Source: CBDEUK01 sp965250225
GTDB taxonomy: Bacteria; Pseudomonadota; Gammaproteobacteria; Eutrophobiales; Eutrophobiaceae
NCBI GenBank assembly: GCA_965250225.1
Contig: CBDFNQ010000010.1
Coordinates: forward strand, 1 to 37,098
Reading direction: 5' to 3'
DNA: 37,098 nt
Both the position numbers and the translations under genes were made by a program. The notes beneath the pieces were generated by a model. It did not search any database and had not been told where the DNA came from. It saw only the letters and a list, made by a program, of their open reading frames with translations. Position 1 is the first letter of the stretch. The number at the start of each line of letters is the position of its first letter. Positions 15,377 to 23,866 of this stretch are shown here, in pieces.

Positions 15377-16342
15377 TTAATAAATTACTAATGCCGAACC
15401 CCAGGTAAAACCACCACCAAAAGCCTCAAGTAATAAAGTGTCATCTTTATGAATACGACCATCACGTACAGCGACATCCAACGCCAAAGGAACTGATGCT
15501 GCAGAGGTATTGCCATGTTCACCTACGGTCACCACAACGCGTTCCATCGGCATGGATAATTTTTTTGCTGTCGCTGAAATGATCCGGGTGTTGGCCTGAT
15601 GAGGAATCAACCAGTCAATATCTTCTTTTTTCAAATTATTGTACCCAAGAGTTTCATCAACAATTCGTCCAAGGGTATTCACCGCCATTTTGAAGACTTC
15701 ATTGCCCTCCATCTGTACAGTCGCAGCCTGGCTTTGTTTCAATAATTCTGGAGAGGCAATACTAACAGGCACATTTAATAATGATTGATACTCACCGTCT
15801 GCGTGAATATGCGATGATAAAATTCCTGTCTCAATATCTGCCTGCAGAATAACCGCACCTGCACCATCACCAAACAAAACACAGGTGCTACGATCACTCC
15901 AATCCAGTATCCTTGAAAAGATTTCTGCGCCGACGACCAAAGCTGTTTTTGCCGCCCCGGTTTTTATGAATTTATCCGCAATATTTAAGGCATAAATAAA
16001 ACCCGTACAGGCAGCCTGGACATCAAACGCCGGGCAACCATGAATGTCTAGTCGTTGTTGTAGTAAGCATGCGGTACTTGGAAAAACCATATCTTGTGTG
16101 CTTGTTGCAATAATGATCAGATCGATATCATCGGTTTGAATACCGGCCGATTCAATCGCCCTTCTGGCAGCTTGTTCAGCTAAATCACAGGTTGTTTGAT
16201 TATCGTCTGCGATATGCCGAGTGCTGATCCCGGTACGGCTTTTGATCCATTCATCTGTGGTATCAACGATCTTTTCAAGTTCAGCATTAGTTAAACGTCG
16301 TTCGGGTAAATAACCACCAGTGCCTGTTATTCTGCTGTACAT
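15377..16342 (-). CDS. fabH: 3-oxoacyl-[ACP] synthase III (KAS III)
   Basis: 321 aa. Catalytic Cys112 (VQAACTGFIYAL), His248 (WLIPHQANTRI) and Asn278 (EHGNTSAAS). It starts fatty-acid synthesis by condensing acetyl-CoA with malonyl-ACP. Its ATG overlaps the plsX stop by one base (TAATG), so it is translationally coupled to plsX. Confidence 0.97.
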   Translation of the reverse strand: MYSRITGTGGYLPERRLTNAELEKIVDTTDEWIKSRTGISTRHIADDNQTTCDLAEQAARRAIESAGIQTDDIDLIIIATSTQDMVFPSTACLLQQRLDIHGCPAFDVQAACTGFIYALNIADKFIKTGAAKTALVVGAEIFSRILDWSDRSTCVLFGDGAGAVILQADIETGILSSHIHADGEYQSLLNVPVSIASPELLKQSQAATVQMEGNEVFKMAVNTLGRIVDETLGYNNLKKEDIDWLIPHQANTRIISATAKKLSMPMERVVVTVGEHGNTSAASVPLALDVAVRDGRIHKDDTLLLEAFGGGFTWGSALVIY

Positions 16343-17364
16343 TAAACAGATTCTCTTTCCATAAGGATTTTTTCCACTTCACGTCCGATACGCTCTGGTA
16401 CATTTTTCTCAATTTCTACAATGGCTTCTTTGATAGCATGGACAAATGATAATCGATCCGCACCGCCATGACTTTTCACAACGATGCCTTTCAATCCGAG
16501 CAAACTTGCACCGTTGTAACGACGGGGATCAATTTTTTTGCGGATGTTGTTTAAAACCGGCATCGCAATTATGGCTGCTAATTTGCCATAGAGAGAGTTT
16601 TGGAAAGCCGCTTTAGCATGATGGCTTAAAAAATTAGCCACACCTTCACTGGCTTTGAGAGCAATGTTACCAGGGAACCCATCACAGACAATAACATCCA
16701 CATTACCCGTATAAATATCATTGCCTTCGACAAAGCCTACATAGTTCAAATGACTATTAGTCAATAAGACAGCTGTTTGTCTTACCCGATCCTGGCCTTT
16801 CATTTCCTCCTCTCCAACATTGAGGAGACCTATGCTTGGGCTTTTTATCTGTTCAACCGCACTGGTTAGTTCAGAACCCATAACAGCAAACTGGAACAAT
16901 TGTTCGGCACTCGAATCAATATTGGCACCCAGATCCAGCACATGACAATGGCCTTCTATTCTAGGCATGATGGAACAGATAGCAGGTCGGTCAATGCCCG
17001 GTAGCATTTTCAATACAAAACGTGCTGTAGCCATTAAGGCACCTGTGTTACCAGCACTGACACAGGCCTGAACTCGCCCTTGCTTGACCAGATCAATGGC
17101 AACGCGCATAGAAGAATCTTTTTTTCTACGTAAAGCGATTGATGGCAACTCATCCATTTCAACCTTTTCTGAGGCGTGTTGGATCTCAAGTCGACTTGAA
17201 TCGTATCCAGTGTGTTTTTTAAGCTCTTCCTCAAGGATGTCTTGCAGTCCTACCAGGACAAGGTGTAATTTGGGATAAATTTTTAAGGCGTGAATTGCAG
17301 AGGGCACGATCTCTGAGGGACCATGATCCCCACCCATTGCATCGAGCGAAATTGACAGCTTCAA
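16342..17364 (-). CDS. plsX: phosphate acyltransferase PlsX
   Basis: 340 aa. Starts MKLSISLDAMGGDHGP, the diagnostic N-terminus. Further signatures are CVSAGNTGALMA, GNDIYTGNVDVIVCDGFPGN and GGADRLSFVHAI. It makes acyl-phosphate from acyl-ACP for PlsY and links fatty-acid to phospholipid synthesis. It overlaps fabH and is preceded by rpmF, the standard order. Confidence 0.97.
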   Translation of the reverse strand: MKLSISLDAMGGDHGPSEIVPSAIHALKIYPKLHLVLVGLQDILEEELKKHTGYDSSRLEIQHASEKVEMDELPSIALRRKKDSSMRVAIDLVKQGRVQACVSAGNTGALMATARFVLKMLPGIDRPAICSIMPRIEGHCHVLDLGANIDSSAEQLFQFAVMGSELTSAVEQIKSPSIGLLNVGEEEMKGQDRVRQTAVLLTNSHLNYVGFVEGNDIYTGNVDVIVCDGFPGNIALKASEGVANFLSHHAKAAFQNSLYGKLAAIIAMPVLNNIRKKIDPRRYNGASLLGLKGIVVKSHGGADRLSFVHAIKEAIVEIEKNVPERIGREVEKILMERESV

Positions 17365-17450
17365 TGAACTCTCATTATTGACACTCCAGACACATGAGTT
17401 GTTTGCTCAACGAAACAGGAAGTTGATAGTGTAAACAATGTATTTATTAT

Positions 17451-17642
17451 TTAATCAAGTTCTTCGGTATTACTCGAATCAATTACCTTGCGACCACGAT
17501 AATAGCCATCAACACTGATGTGGTGACGACGATGGGTTTCGCCTGATTCAGGTTCAATAGACAACGCAGCTGCTGTCAATGAATCATGCGAACGACGCAT
17601 ATCACGACGGGAACTGGTTTTTTTATTCTTTTGTACAGCCAT
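17451..17642 (-). CDS. rpmF: 50S ribosomal protein L32
   Basis: 63 aa, very basic; MAVQKNKKTSSRRDMRRSHD is the typical L32 start, with THRRHHISVDGYYRGRKV in the second half. It is the cysteine-free (non-zinc) form. A GGAGT lies before the ATG, and the start overlaps the yceD stop by one base (TAATG). Confidence 0.97.
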   Translation of the reverse strand: MAVQKNKKTSSRRDMRRSHDSLTAAALSIEPESGETHRRHHISVDGYYRGRKVIDSSNTEELD

Positions 17643-18202
17643 TACTGATTACTCCTGTTTTTTACTTGCAATTTGCTCAGTTCAGCAAACGGGTTCTTTT
17701 TTTCAATCAAATCGGTGTTGGCTTTCACTTTCACCTTAACCGGACATTCCTCTACCGAATGAACTGGCGCAATGGGTAGTGCCAGTAATAATTCGTCTTC
17801 AATCAGTTGTATCAAACTAATTTTCTCTTCAGCAACAACCAAAGGCTCATAATATGCTGGCAATTCTTCAGCTTGCTCAATTGTCTGTATGATTGCCAGA
17901 AGGCAACGACAAGACAGCGGTACCCTGACAAGCCCCATACAACGTTGACAAGTCATTGCCAGTGTCGCTTTGATCACCCCTTCGATACAATGACAACCTT
18001 GTAGATCTGTTTTGAAATCAAGGGAATAATTAACAGAGCCTGAAGCTTCATGCAAAGCAACACTTAAGCGCTCCATTGCACCGAGATCCAACTCGCCTTC
18101 CAATAGCGCTTGAGCCTTTACAAGGCGTATTGGATCAATGATATCTGCTTGCTCTGGGGACATCAGGCGCGCAAGTTTAGCCAGTGCGTGTCTCAGTGTC
18201 AA
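17642..18202 (-). CDS. yceD: YceD / DUF177 family protein (23S rRNA accumulation protein)
   Basis: 186 aa. The central CQRCMGLVRVPLSCRC and the later EDELLLALPIAPVHSVEECP match the DUF177 pattern, with the C-terminal NPFAELSKLQVK typical of the family. In E. coli and plants DUF177 proteins support 23S rRNA accumulation and ribosome assembly. It is coupled to rpmF by a TAATG overlap. The only available start is TTG at 18202 with a weak AAGAG upstream, so the N-terminus is uncertain. Confidence 0.88.
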   Translation of the reverse strand: MTLRHALAKLARLMSPEQADIIDPIRLVKAQALLEGELDLGAMERLSVALHEASGSVNYSLDFKTDLQGCHCIEGVIKATLAMTCQRCMGLVRVPLSCRCLLAIIQTIEQAEELPAYYEPLVVAEEKISLIQLIEDELLLALPIAPVHSVEECPVKVKVKANTDLIEKKNPFAELSKLQVKNRSNQ

Positions 18203-18209
18203 AAAACTC

Positions 18210-18239
18210 TTGTTTTTTCTGTAACTAATTGACTAATAT
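18210..18239 (+). promoter_or_regulatory. putative maf promoter
   Basis: TTGTTT (18210-18215) and TAATAT (18234-18239) with an 18-base spacer, 43 bases before the maf start. It is in the divergent gap shared with yceD, whose own promoter must overlap this AT-rich stretch. Confidence 0.35.
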
Positions 18240-18281
18240 AGTAAATATCCAGTTCAATCCATTTATATCAAAACTTCGGAG

Positions 18282-18872
18282 TTGTTTATCAATACACAAA
18301 ACCTGATCCTTGCCTCGTCATCACCCTATCGAAAGGAATTATTGCAACGTTTACAATTGCCTTTTCGCTGCATTTCGCCTGAAATCGATGAATCAGTACA
18401 GGCTGGAGAAACGCCAGTTGAACTGGTTAAACGCCTGGCTATAACAAAGGCCAACAAAATTGCCGCTACAGACGACGGTGCTTTGATCATCGCATCCGAT
18501 CAAGTGTTGATCATTGAGAAGACAATACTCGGTAAACCCGGTAATTTTGACAACGCCAAGCGACAATTGAATCTAATTCAAGGAAAAACCGTGACCTTCT
18601 TTACCTCTGTATGCCTACTAAATTCTGCTAGTTCGAATATACAAATGGATGTTGCCCAGGTAGACGTCAGTTTCCGAGCCTTATCTGTTATCGAAATTGA
18701 ACGTTATCTGCTCGCTGAACAGCCCTATGATTGTGCCGGCAGTTTTAAATCGGAAGGTCAAGGTATTACGCTTCTGACAAAAATCGAAACGGATGACCCA
18801 ACGGCCTTAATTGGTTTGCCACTAATACGACTGTCCGATATGTTACGCAACGAACAGGTGCTTTTACCGTAA
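18282..18872 (+). CDS. maf: Maf-family nucleoside triphosphate pyrophosphatase (YceF-like)
   Basis: 196 aa. LILASSSPYRKELLQRL is the Maf signature; EIDES, ASDQVL and YDCAGSFKSEGQG are other conserved parts, and Asp in ASDQ is the catalytic acid. Maf proteins hydrolyse modified or canonical NTPs; the yceF branch, next to yceD and rpmF, prefers 7-methyl-GTP. No ATG or GTG start is available. TTG at 18282 is used here, but the GGAG beside it is too close to act as a normal Shine-Dalgarno, so the true start is unsure. It overlaps the sppA-like gene tail-to-tail by 9 bases. Confidence 0.92.
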   Translation: MFINTQNLILASSSPYRKELLQRLQLPFRCISPEIDESVQAGETPVELVKRLAITKANKIAATDDGALIIASDQVLIIEKTILGKPGNFDNAKRQLNLIQGKTVTFFTSVCLLNSASSNIQMDVAQVDVSFRALSVIEIERYLLAEQPYDCAGSFKSEGQGITLLTKIETDDPTALIGLPLIRLSDMLRNEQVLLP

Positions 18873-19793
18873 ATGCAGATTTAATTTTGGTGATAAAACC
18901 TTTGCCATGGCCGTACCCAGACCTTTAGCGAACCGATCGAGATAAGTTTCTCTTGGGGTAAAATCTACGATGTCTTCAGCTCCGATGATTTCTCGTGCAA
19001 CATAACTGATGCTACCCAAACCATCGATCAAGCCTAATTCAAGTGATTGTTCGCCAGTCCAGACCAGGCCAGAAAATATTTTATCATGTTGTTTTAAGCG
19101 ATCACCGCGACCTTGCTTAACAACATCAATAAATTGCTGATGAATATCATCAAGTAAACCGGTGATGTGTTGTACTTCTTCCTGTTTTAACGGTGAGAAA
19201 GGATCCATAAAACCCTTGTTTTCACCGGCAGTCAGTAAGCGTCTTTCGACACCCAGTTTATCAATCGATTCGACAAAACCAAAACCTGACATAATGACAC
19301 CGATGGATCCGACGACACTGGCCTTGTCGGCATAAATTTGATCGGCTGCCGCAGCAATATAATAGCCACCTGAGGCACAAATATCGCTTATGACTGCGTA
19401 AACAGGAATTTTTGGATTGCTTGACTTAAGTCGAACGATCTCATCATTGATATAACCGGCTTGTACCGGACTTCCACCTGGACTATTGATACGTAATATC
19501 ACACCTTTGGTTTTTTCGCTTTCAAACGCTGCACGCAGACCACTGACAATACTATCGGCATTGGCCTCTGTTTGATCCGAAATCACACCTTTAATTTCTA
19601 TCAGGGCTGTATGTTCCGTACCGGACATGCCTAAAGTACTATTTTCCTTTGACCAGTAAATAATAAAAAACGTCAGAATATACAAAACAAATATCGTATA
19701 AAAAAAGATCCGCCAACGCCTTGCAGAGCGTAATTCAGCAACCGCCTCATAGGCTATTTGTTTTACTAGTTTATCGTCTATATTTTCAGCCAT
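18864..19793 (-). CDS. sppA: signal peptide peptidase SppA-type membrane serine protease (S49)
   Basis: 309 aa, the short one-domain form. A single N-terminal transmembrane helix (about 28-47) anchors a periplasmic S49 domain. Ser141 (ICASGGYYIAAAADQIYADK) and Lys193 (LLTAGENKGFMDPF) form the Ser-Lys dyad; their 52-residue spacing equals that of Bacillus SppA Ser147/Lys199. The oxyanion region RINSPGGSP is present. It degrades leftover signal peptides. Placement between maf and rluC is common in non-enteric gammaproteobacteria. Confidence 0.93.
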   Translation of the reverse strand: MAENIDDKLVKQIAYEAVAELRSARRWRIFFYTIFVLYILTFFIIYWSKENSTLGMSGTEHTALIEIKGVISDQTEANADSIVSGLRAAFESEKTKGVILRINSPGGSPVQAGYINDEIVRLKSSNPKIPVYAVISDICASGGYYIAAAADQIYADKASVVGSIGVIMSGFGFVESIDKLGVERRLLTAGENKGFMDPFSPLKQEEVQHITGLLDDIHQQFIDVVKQGRGDRLKQHDKIFSGLVWTGEQSLELGLIDGLGSISYVAREIIGAEDIVDFTPRETYLDRFAKGLGTAMAKVLSPKLNLHLR

Positions 19794-19928
19794 GGTTATA
19801 TCCAGATATATTTTATTAATTTAAGTAAGCAAGATTTGGGTTCAATAAACGCACTCAGCCTACGTGAAAGATTATAGTGTAATAAATATTTTCTGATACG
19901 TGTACTCGTTAAGATAATAAGATTCCCG

Positions 19929-20897
19929 TCAAGCTTTCTGTAAAAACGAACTCAACTCATCACTTAACGGTGCTTCAAATACGAATGTTTTTTTCATAGA
20001 GGGCAGCTCCAGTTCAAATTTAATCGCATGCAGAAACAGTCGTTTCAGTCCTGATTTTTTTATTGCTTTATTATATTTACGATCACCGTATTTGTGATCC
20101 ATCGCGATCGGATTGTTTAAAAATTTTGCATGTGCCCGAATCTGATGTGTTCGGCCAGTTAGCAATTTCACCTCTAACAATGAACCGGTTTCATATACTT
20201 GCTTCTCATGGAAAAGTGTTTTTGCCTGTTTGCCGTCCGGGTCTATTCGGACGATCCGCTCACCACCGGCCAGAGTATTTTTTTTCAATGGCTGGTCTAC
20301 CAGCAATTTCTTTTCTGATAAACGACCCCGTACAAATGCCAGATACTGTTTTTTACTATGGCCTAGCTGCATCGATTGTTGTACCTCTTTCAAAACAACC
20401 GGATCCTTGACCAGGATCAAACAACCCGATGTATCCCTGTCGAGTCTATGCGCTAATTCCAGAAAAGGTAATTCAGTCCTGAGTCGACGCAAATAATCGA
20501 TCACACCGAATTTTTGTCCAGAGCCTGAATGAACCACCAGGCCAGATGGCTTATCCAATACCAGCAACAGCTCATTCTCGAAAATAATCGACTGAGACAG
20601 ACGTTCGCAAGCCGCCATCGAGGGTACTGGCGTCTCGCCCTGCTCAACCATTCTGACTGGAGGAATTCGAACCACATCATCCAGCTCAATTTTCTGGTGT
20701 TGCTTCACCCTGCAACCATTAAGCCTAACCTCCCCTTTGCGGATCATCTGATAAATCCGGGATTTCGGCACTCCTTTTAATTGTAGCTGCAAAAAATTAT
20801 CGATCCGCCGCCCAGATTGTGACGGATCTACAGTAACATACTGTACAGACTTGTTTTTTTGCATTGATTTATTTTCTTGTTTTGGATGATTCGGCAT
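19929..20897 (-). CDS. rluC: 23S rRNA pseudouridine(955/2504/2580) synthase
   Basis: 322 aa. An N-terminal S4 RNA-binding domain (about 28-85, RIDNFLQLQLKGVPKSRIYQ) then the RluA-family catalytic domain with HRLDRDTSG (150-158, Asp153 the nucleophile) and LTGRTHQIRAHAKFLNNPIA. Divergent pairing with rne is as in E. coli. The ATG at 20897 has a short leader; a minus-strand TATAAT lies at 20928-20923. Confidence 0.95.
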   Translation of the reverse strand: MPNHPKQENKSMQKNKSVQYVTVDPSQSGRRIDNFLQLQLKGVPKSRIYQMIRKGEVRLNGCRVKQHQKIELDDVVRIPPVRMVEQGETPVPSMAACERLSQSIIFENELLLVLDKPSGLVVHSGSGQKFGVIDYLRRLRTELPFLELAHRLDRDTSGCLILVKDPVVLKEVQQSMQLGHSKKQYLAFVRGRLSEKKLLVDQPLKKNTLAGGERIVRIDPDGKQAKTLFHEKQVYETGSLLEVKLLTGRTHQIRAHAKFLNNPIAMDHKYGDRKYNKAIKKSGLKRLFLHAIKFELELPSMKKTFVFEAPLSDELSSFLQKA

Positions 20898-21333
20898 TGC
20901 TGCATTGGCATAAGGTTGCTATATTATAAGAGTTAGGTCTAAGTGATCACATAAATTTCCTTATTCGTCTAACAAATCTGCTTTGAATAAATCAGATGTA
21001 TGACTGACATATTTAGATTATTTGCTCTTTTTAAAGACAAATGTCTATTTGAATATGAATCGCTGTGTATTTCCAGAACCGCAAATTTTGTGGTCAAAAG
21101 ATAAAGACAACAGCTTGTACAGGTCAGGTCATTCGAAATTTCGTACCATCGGCTGTTCTAAATAGTAACAACCGATGTTGGGGTTAGAAGGTAATTATTT
21201 TCACCTTCGAACAGAACAGTAAAAGCACTCCCGCTGGCGCGGGCCACCATAGTTCAGCAGTCGATAGTATTATCCTGCTGGTAGGTGCCCAGATCCACAC
21301 GCGGTTGAGTGTAGATGTAACAGGAACAGACAC
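20898..21333 (+). promoter_or_regulatory. rne promoter region and structured 5' leader
   Basis: A 436-base gap before rne. The left part carries the rluC promoter (minus-strand TATAAT at 20928-20923). The right part holds two clear hairpins: GAAGGT...ACCTTC (21187-21192 / 21203-21208) and CCCGC-TGGC-GCGGG (21230-21243), then a GC-richer stretch up to AGGAA before the ATG. E. coli rne has a long leader whose hairpins let RNase E control its own mRNA; the same role is inferred here from position and structure, not from sequence identity. Confidence 0.6.
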
Positions 21334-23751
21334 ATGAAAAGAATGTTGATAAACGCGACTCAGCCGGAAGAGTTGCGAGTAGCACTTGTTGATGGACAAC
21401 GCCTCTATGATCTCGATATTGAAGCAGCCGATCGAGAACAAAAAAAATCCAATATCTATAAAGGTCGCATCGTTCGAATCGAACCCAGCCTTGAAGCAGC
21501 TTTTGTCAATTATGGCTCAGATCGCCATGGCTTCCTGCCTTTTAAGGAAATTGCACACAGTCTACTCAGGAACAAACAGGAAGGTGAAAATAAAGGCCGT
21601 ATCAATGTCAAAGACGCATTGAAAGAAGGTCAGGAATTCATTATTCAAATCGAAAAAGAAGAGCGCGGAAATAAGGGCGCTGCTTTAACCACGTCCGTCA
21701 GTCTCGCCGGTCGTTATCTGGTCTTGATGCCAAATAATCCTCGCGCAGGTGGCGTTTCCAGACAAATCGAGGGTGATGATCGTACTGAAGCCCGAGAAGC
21801 CATGAACAGCCTGAATATTCCGGCTGGTGTTGGTTTGATCCTGAGAACCGCAGGCATAGGTAAAACCGCTGAAGAATTGCAATGGGATTTAGATTATCTG
21901 ATGCAGATCTGGACCTCAATCCAACATGCCTCTGAAGAAAAAGCAGCTCCATTCCTGATCTATCAGGAAACTGAAGTTGTTATTCGTGCCATACGGGATT
22001 ATCTGCGTAAGGATATCAACGAAATCTGGGTAGACGATAAAGACGTCTATCAACGTGCTCATGATTTCATGCAAATGGTGATGCCGCATAACCTAGACAA
22101 ACTAAAACTCTATGATGAGAGCGATCCGCTTTTCACACGCTATCAAATAGAAACTCAGATTGAATCTGCTTTCTCTCGTGAAGTACAACTACCCTCTGGC
22201 GGTGCCATTGTCATCGATCATACGGAAGCTATGATCAGCATAGACATCAATTCGGCAAGAGCTACCGGTGGCAGAGACATAGAAGAAACGGCATTGAATA
22301 CTAACGTTGAAGCTGCTGAAGAAATTGCCAGGCAACTCAGACTGCGGGATCTGGGTGGACTAATTGTGATCGATTTCATTGATATGATGAATAACCGCAA
22401 TCAACGTGAAGTCGAAAATGCCCTGAAAGAAGCATTGAAAGTCGATCGCGCACGTGTCCAGATTAGCCGCATCTCACGATTCGGACTTCTGGAAATGTCT
22501 CGCCAACGACTAAGACCCTCTTTGGGAGATTCCAGCTATATCACTTGTCCACGCTGTGATGGCACAGGAAAAATTCGTGGAACAGAATCTCTGGCTTTAT
22601 CACTCATTCGTTTGATCGAAGAAGAAGCCTTAAAAGACTTGACTGCGCGAGTTCTCGTTCAACTCCCTGTCGACGCCGGTTCATTTCTCTTGAATGAAAA
22701 ACGTGAAGCCATTTTCAATATTGAAAAACAGCATAATGTAGATATTACTATCGTTCCTAATCCGAATATGGAAACACCACATTTTGAGGTGTCACGAGTA
22801 CGGAAATCCGATGCGGATAACAAGGAATATCAAAAGCCCAGCTATCAAATGATTTCAGCTCCAGAAAACGAAATTGTTGAACAGGTAAAAAGTAGTAAAC
22901 AACACATCTCTGAAACTCCAGCTTTACAACACGTAGTTCCTTCACGGCCAGCGCCGATCAGTAATAAACCAGCAAAAGGGAAAAGCCTGATTTCTCGTAT
23001 TTTTGGTAGTTTATTCGGGGTGCCTGAACAAGAGAGCAAAAAAGAAATTCAGGATATTCGGCCCAATCGAAATCAACAACGTCGGCGACCTACACGCGGC
23101 AGAAATAACCGCAATAATGAGAATAGTCGCGATGCTGCGCGACGTAACAACAGTAACCGCCAACGCAATGATAACCGAAGAAATAATAGCAACCGTGGCA
23201 ACGAGCGAAATCAGTCCGAGAATAAACAGCCCCAAAATAATCAATCCCAGAATATTCAGTCTGACAATACTAGCCAATCAACAACAGAAAGTTCTGCTGA
23301 GATAAGCACCCGTTCTGATAATAAAGACAGCAGAAACTCCCGCCCTCGTTCAGAAGGTAATTCTCGAAATAGAAACCGTAACAGAAACCGCAATAGAAGT
23401 AACACAAGTAAAAAACCGGAAAACGTCGACGAAACTCAATCTGAAACCACAACATCAAATACAGCAGTAACGACAACAACAGAAAATCAGACACCAAGTA
23501 ATGTAGCCAGTAACAATGACACCAGTACTCCAAACAAGGTTGTTGAAGTTAGTCAGAATGTAAAAATCGATGTCATTGATAAGAACAAAGCTGTAACGGA
23601 TGACTCTGCTAGTAAAACCGTTCCCAAAGAACAGGCACCTCCAACAGTGGCGAGTTCACCAGAAGCAACTACAGATAATAAACCACCTGAGAAAGTAGAA
23701 AAGGTGAAGGTCGAGCAGAAAGTTATCCCACATTACTCACGTTCAGAATAA
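21334..23751 (+). CDS. rne: ribonuclease E
   Basis: 805 aa. N-terminal catalytic half: S1 domain (about 35-120), 5'-sensor/RNase-H-like region, DNase I-like subdomain with Asp304 (ISIDINSARATGG) and Asp347 (LIVIDFIDMMN), and the zinc-link CPRC (405-408) that joins protomers; numbering is one above E. coli. A hydrophobic amphipathic stretch KGKSLISRIFGSLFG (548-562) resembles the E. coli membrane-targeting segment. The C-terminal 240 residues are disordered, Arg/Asn-rich then Thr/Ser-rich, and probably scaffold the degradosome and bind RNA. The total is shorter than E. coli (1,061 aa). It initiates mRNA decay and processes rRNA and tRNA. Confidence 0.97.
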   Translation: MKRMLINATQPEELRVALVDGQRLYDLDIEAADREQKKSNIYKGRIVRIEPSLEAAFVNYGSDRHGFLPFKEIAHSLLRNKQEGENKGRINVKDALKEGQEFIIQIEKEERGNKGAALTTSVSLAGRYLVLMPNNPRAGGVSRQIEGDDRTEAREAMNSLNIPAGVGLILRTAGIGKTAEELQWDLDYLMQIWTSIQHASEEKAAPFLIYQETEVVIRAIRDYLRKDINEIWVDDKDVYQRAHDFMQMVMPHNLDKLKLYDESDPLFTRYQIETQIESAFSREVQLPSGGAIVIDHTEAMISIDINSARATGGRDIEETALNTNVEAAEEIARQLRLRDLGGLIVIDFIDMMNNRNQREVENALKEALKVDRARVQISRISRFGLLEMSRQRLRPSLGDSSYITCPRCDGTGKIRGTESLALSLIRLIEEEALKDLTARVLVQLPVDAGSFLLNEKREAIFNIEKQHNVDITIVPNPNMETPHFEVSRVRKSDADNKEYQKPSYQMISAPENEIVEQVKSSKQHISETPALQHVVPSRPAPISNKPAKGKSLISRIFGSLFGVPEQESKKEIQDIRPNRNQQRRRPTRGRNNRNNENSRDAARRNNSNRQRNDNRRNNSNRGNERNQSENKQPQNNQSQNIQSDNTSQSTTESSAEISTRSDNKDSRNSRPRSEGNSRNRNRNRNRNRSNTSKKPENVDETQSETTTSNTAVTTTTENQTPSNVASNNDTSTPNKVVEVSQNVKIDVIDKNKAVTDDSASKTVPKEQAPPTVASSPEATTDNKPPEKVEKVKVEQKVIPHYSRSE

Positions 23752-23771
23752 CAGCTTGAATTTATTATTTT

Positions 23772-23806
23772 TATCAGGCTGATAGCTTGTACTGTACAGC
23801 CTGATA
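23772..23806. repeat. 10-bp inverted repeat between convergent rne and sensor kinase
   Basis: TATCAGGCTG (23772-23781) and CAGCCTGATA (23797-23806) are perfectly complementary with a 15-base loop. Neither strand has a T-run on the downstream side, so it is at best a weak or Rho-aided terminator, or an mRNA-stabilising hairpin, for the convergent genes. Confidence 0.6.
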
Positions 23807-23866
23807 ATGGCCCAAGTATACCTCGCCCTCAAGATTACTGACTGAGCAAACCGAAACCAATTCATT

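Noticed and set aside
23772..23806. 10-bp inverted repeat after rne as a Rho-independent terminator
   Set aside because: The stem is perfect but there is no T-run on the downstream side of either strand; kept only as a repeat.
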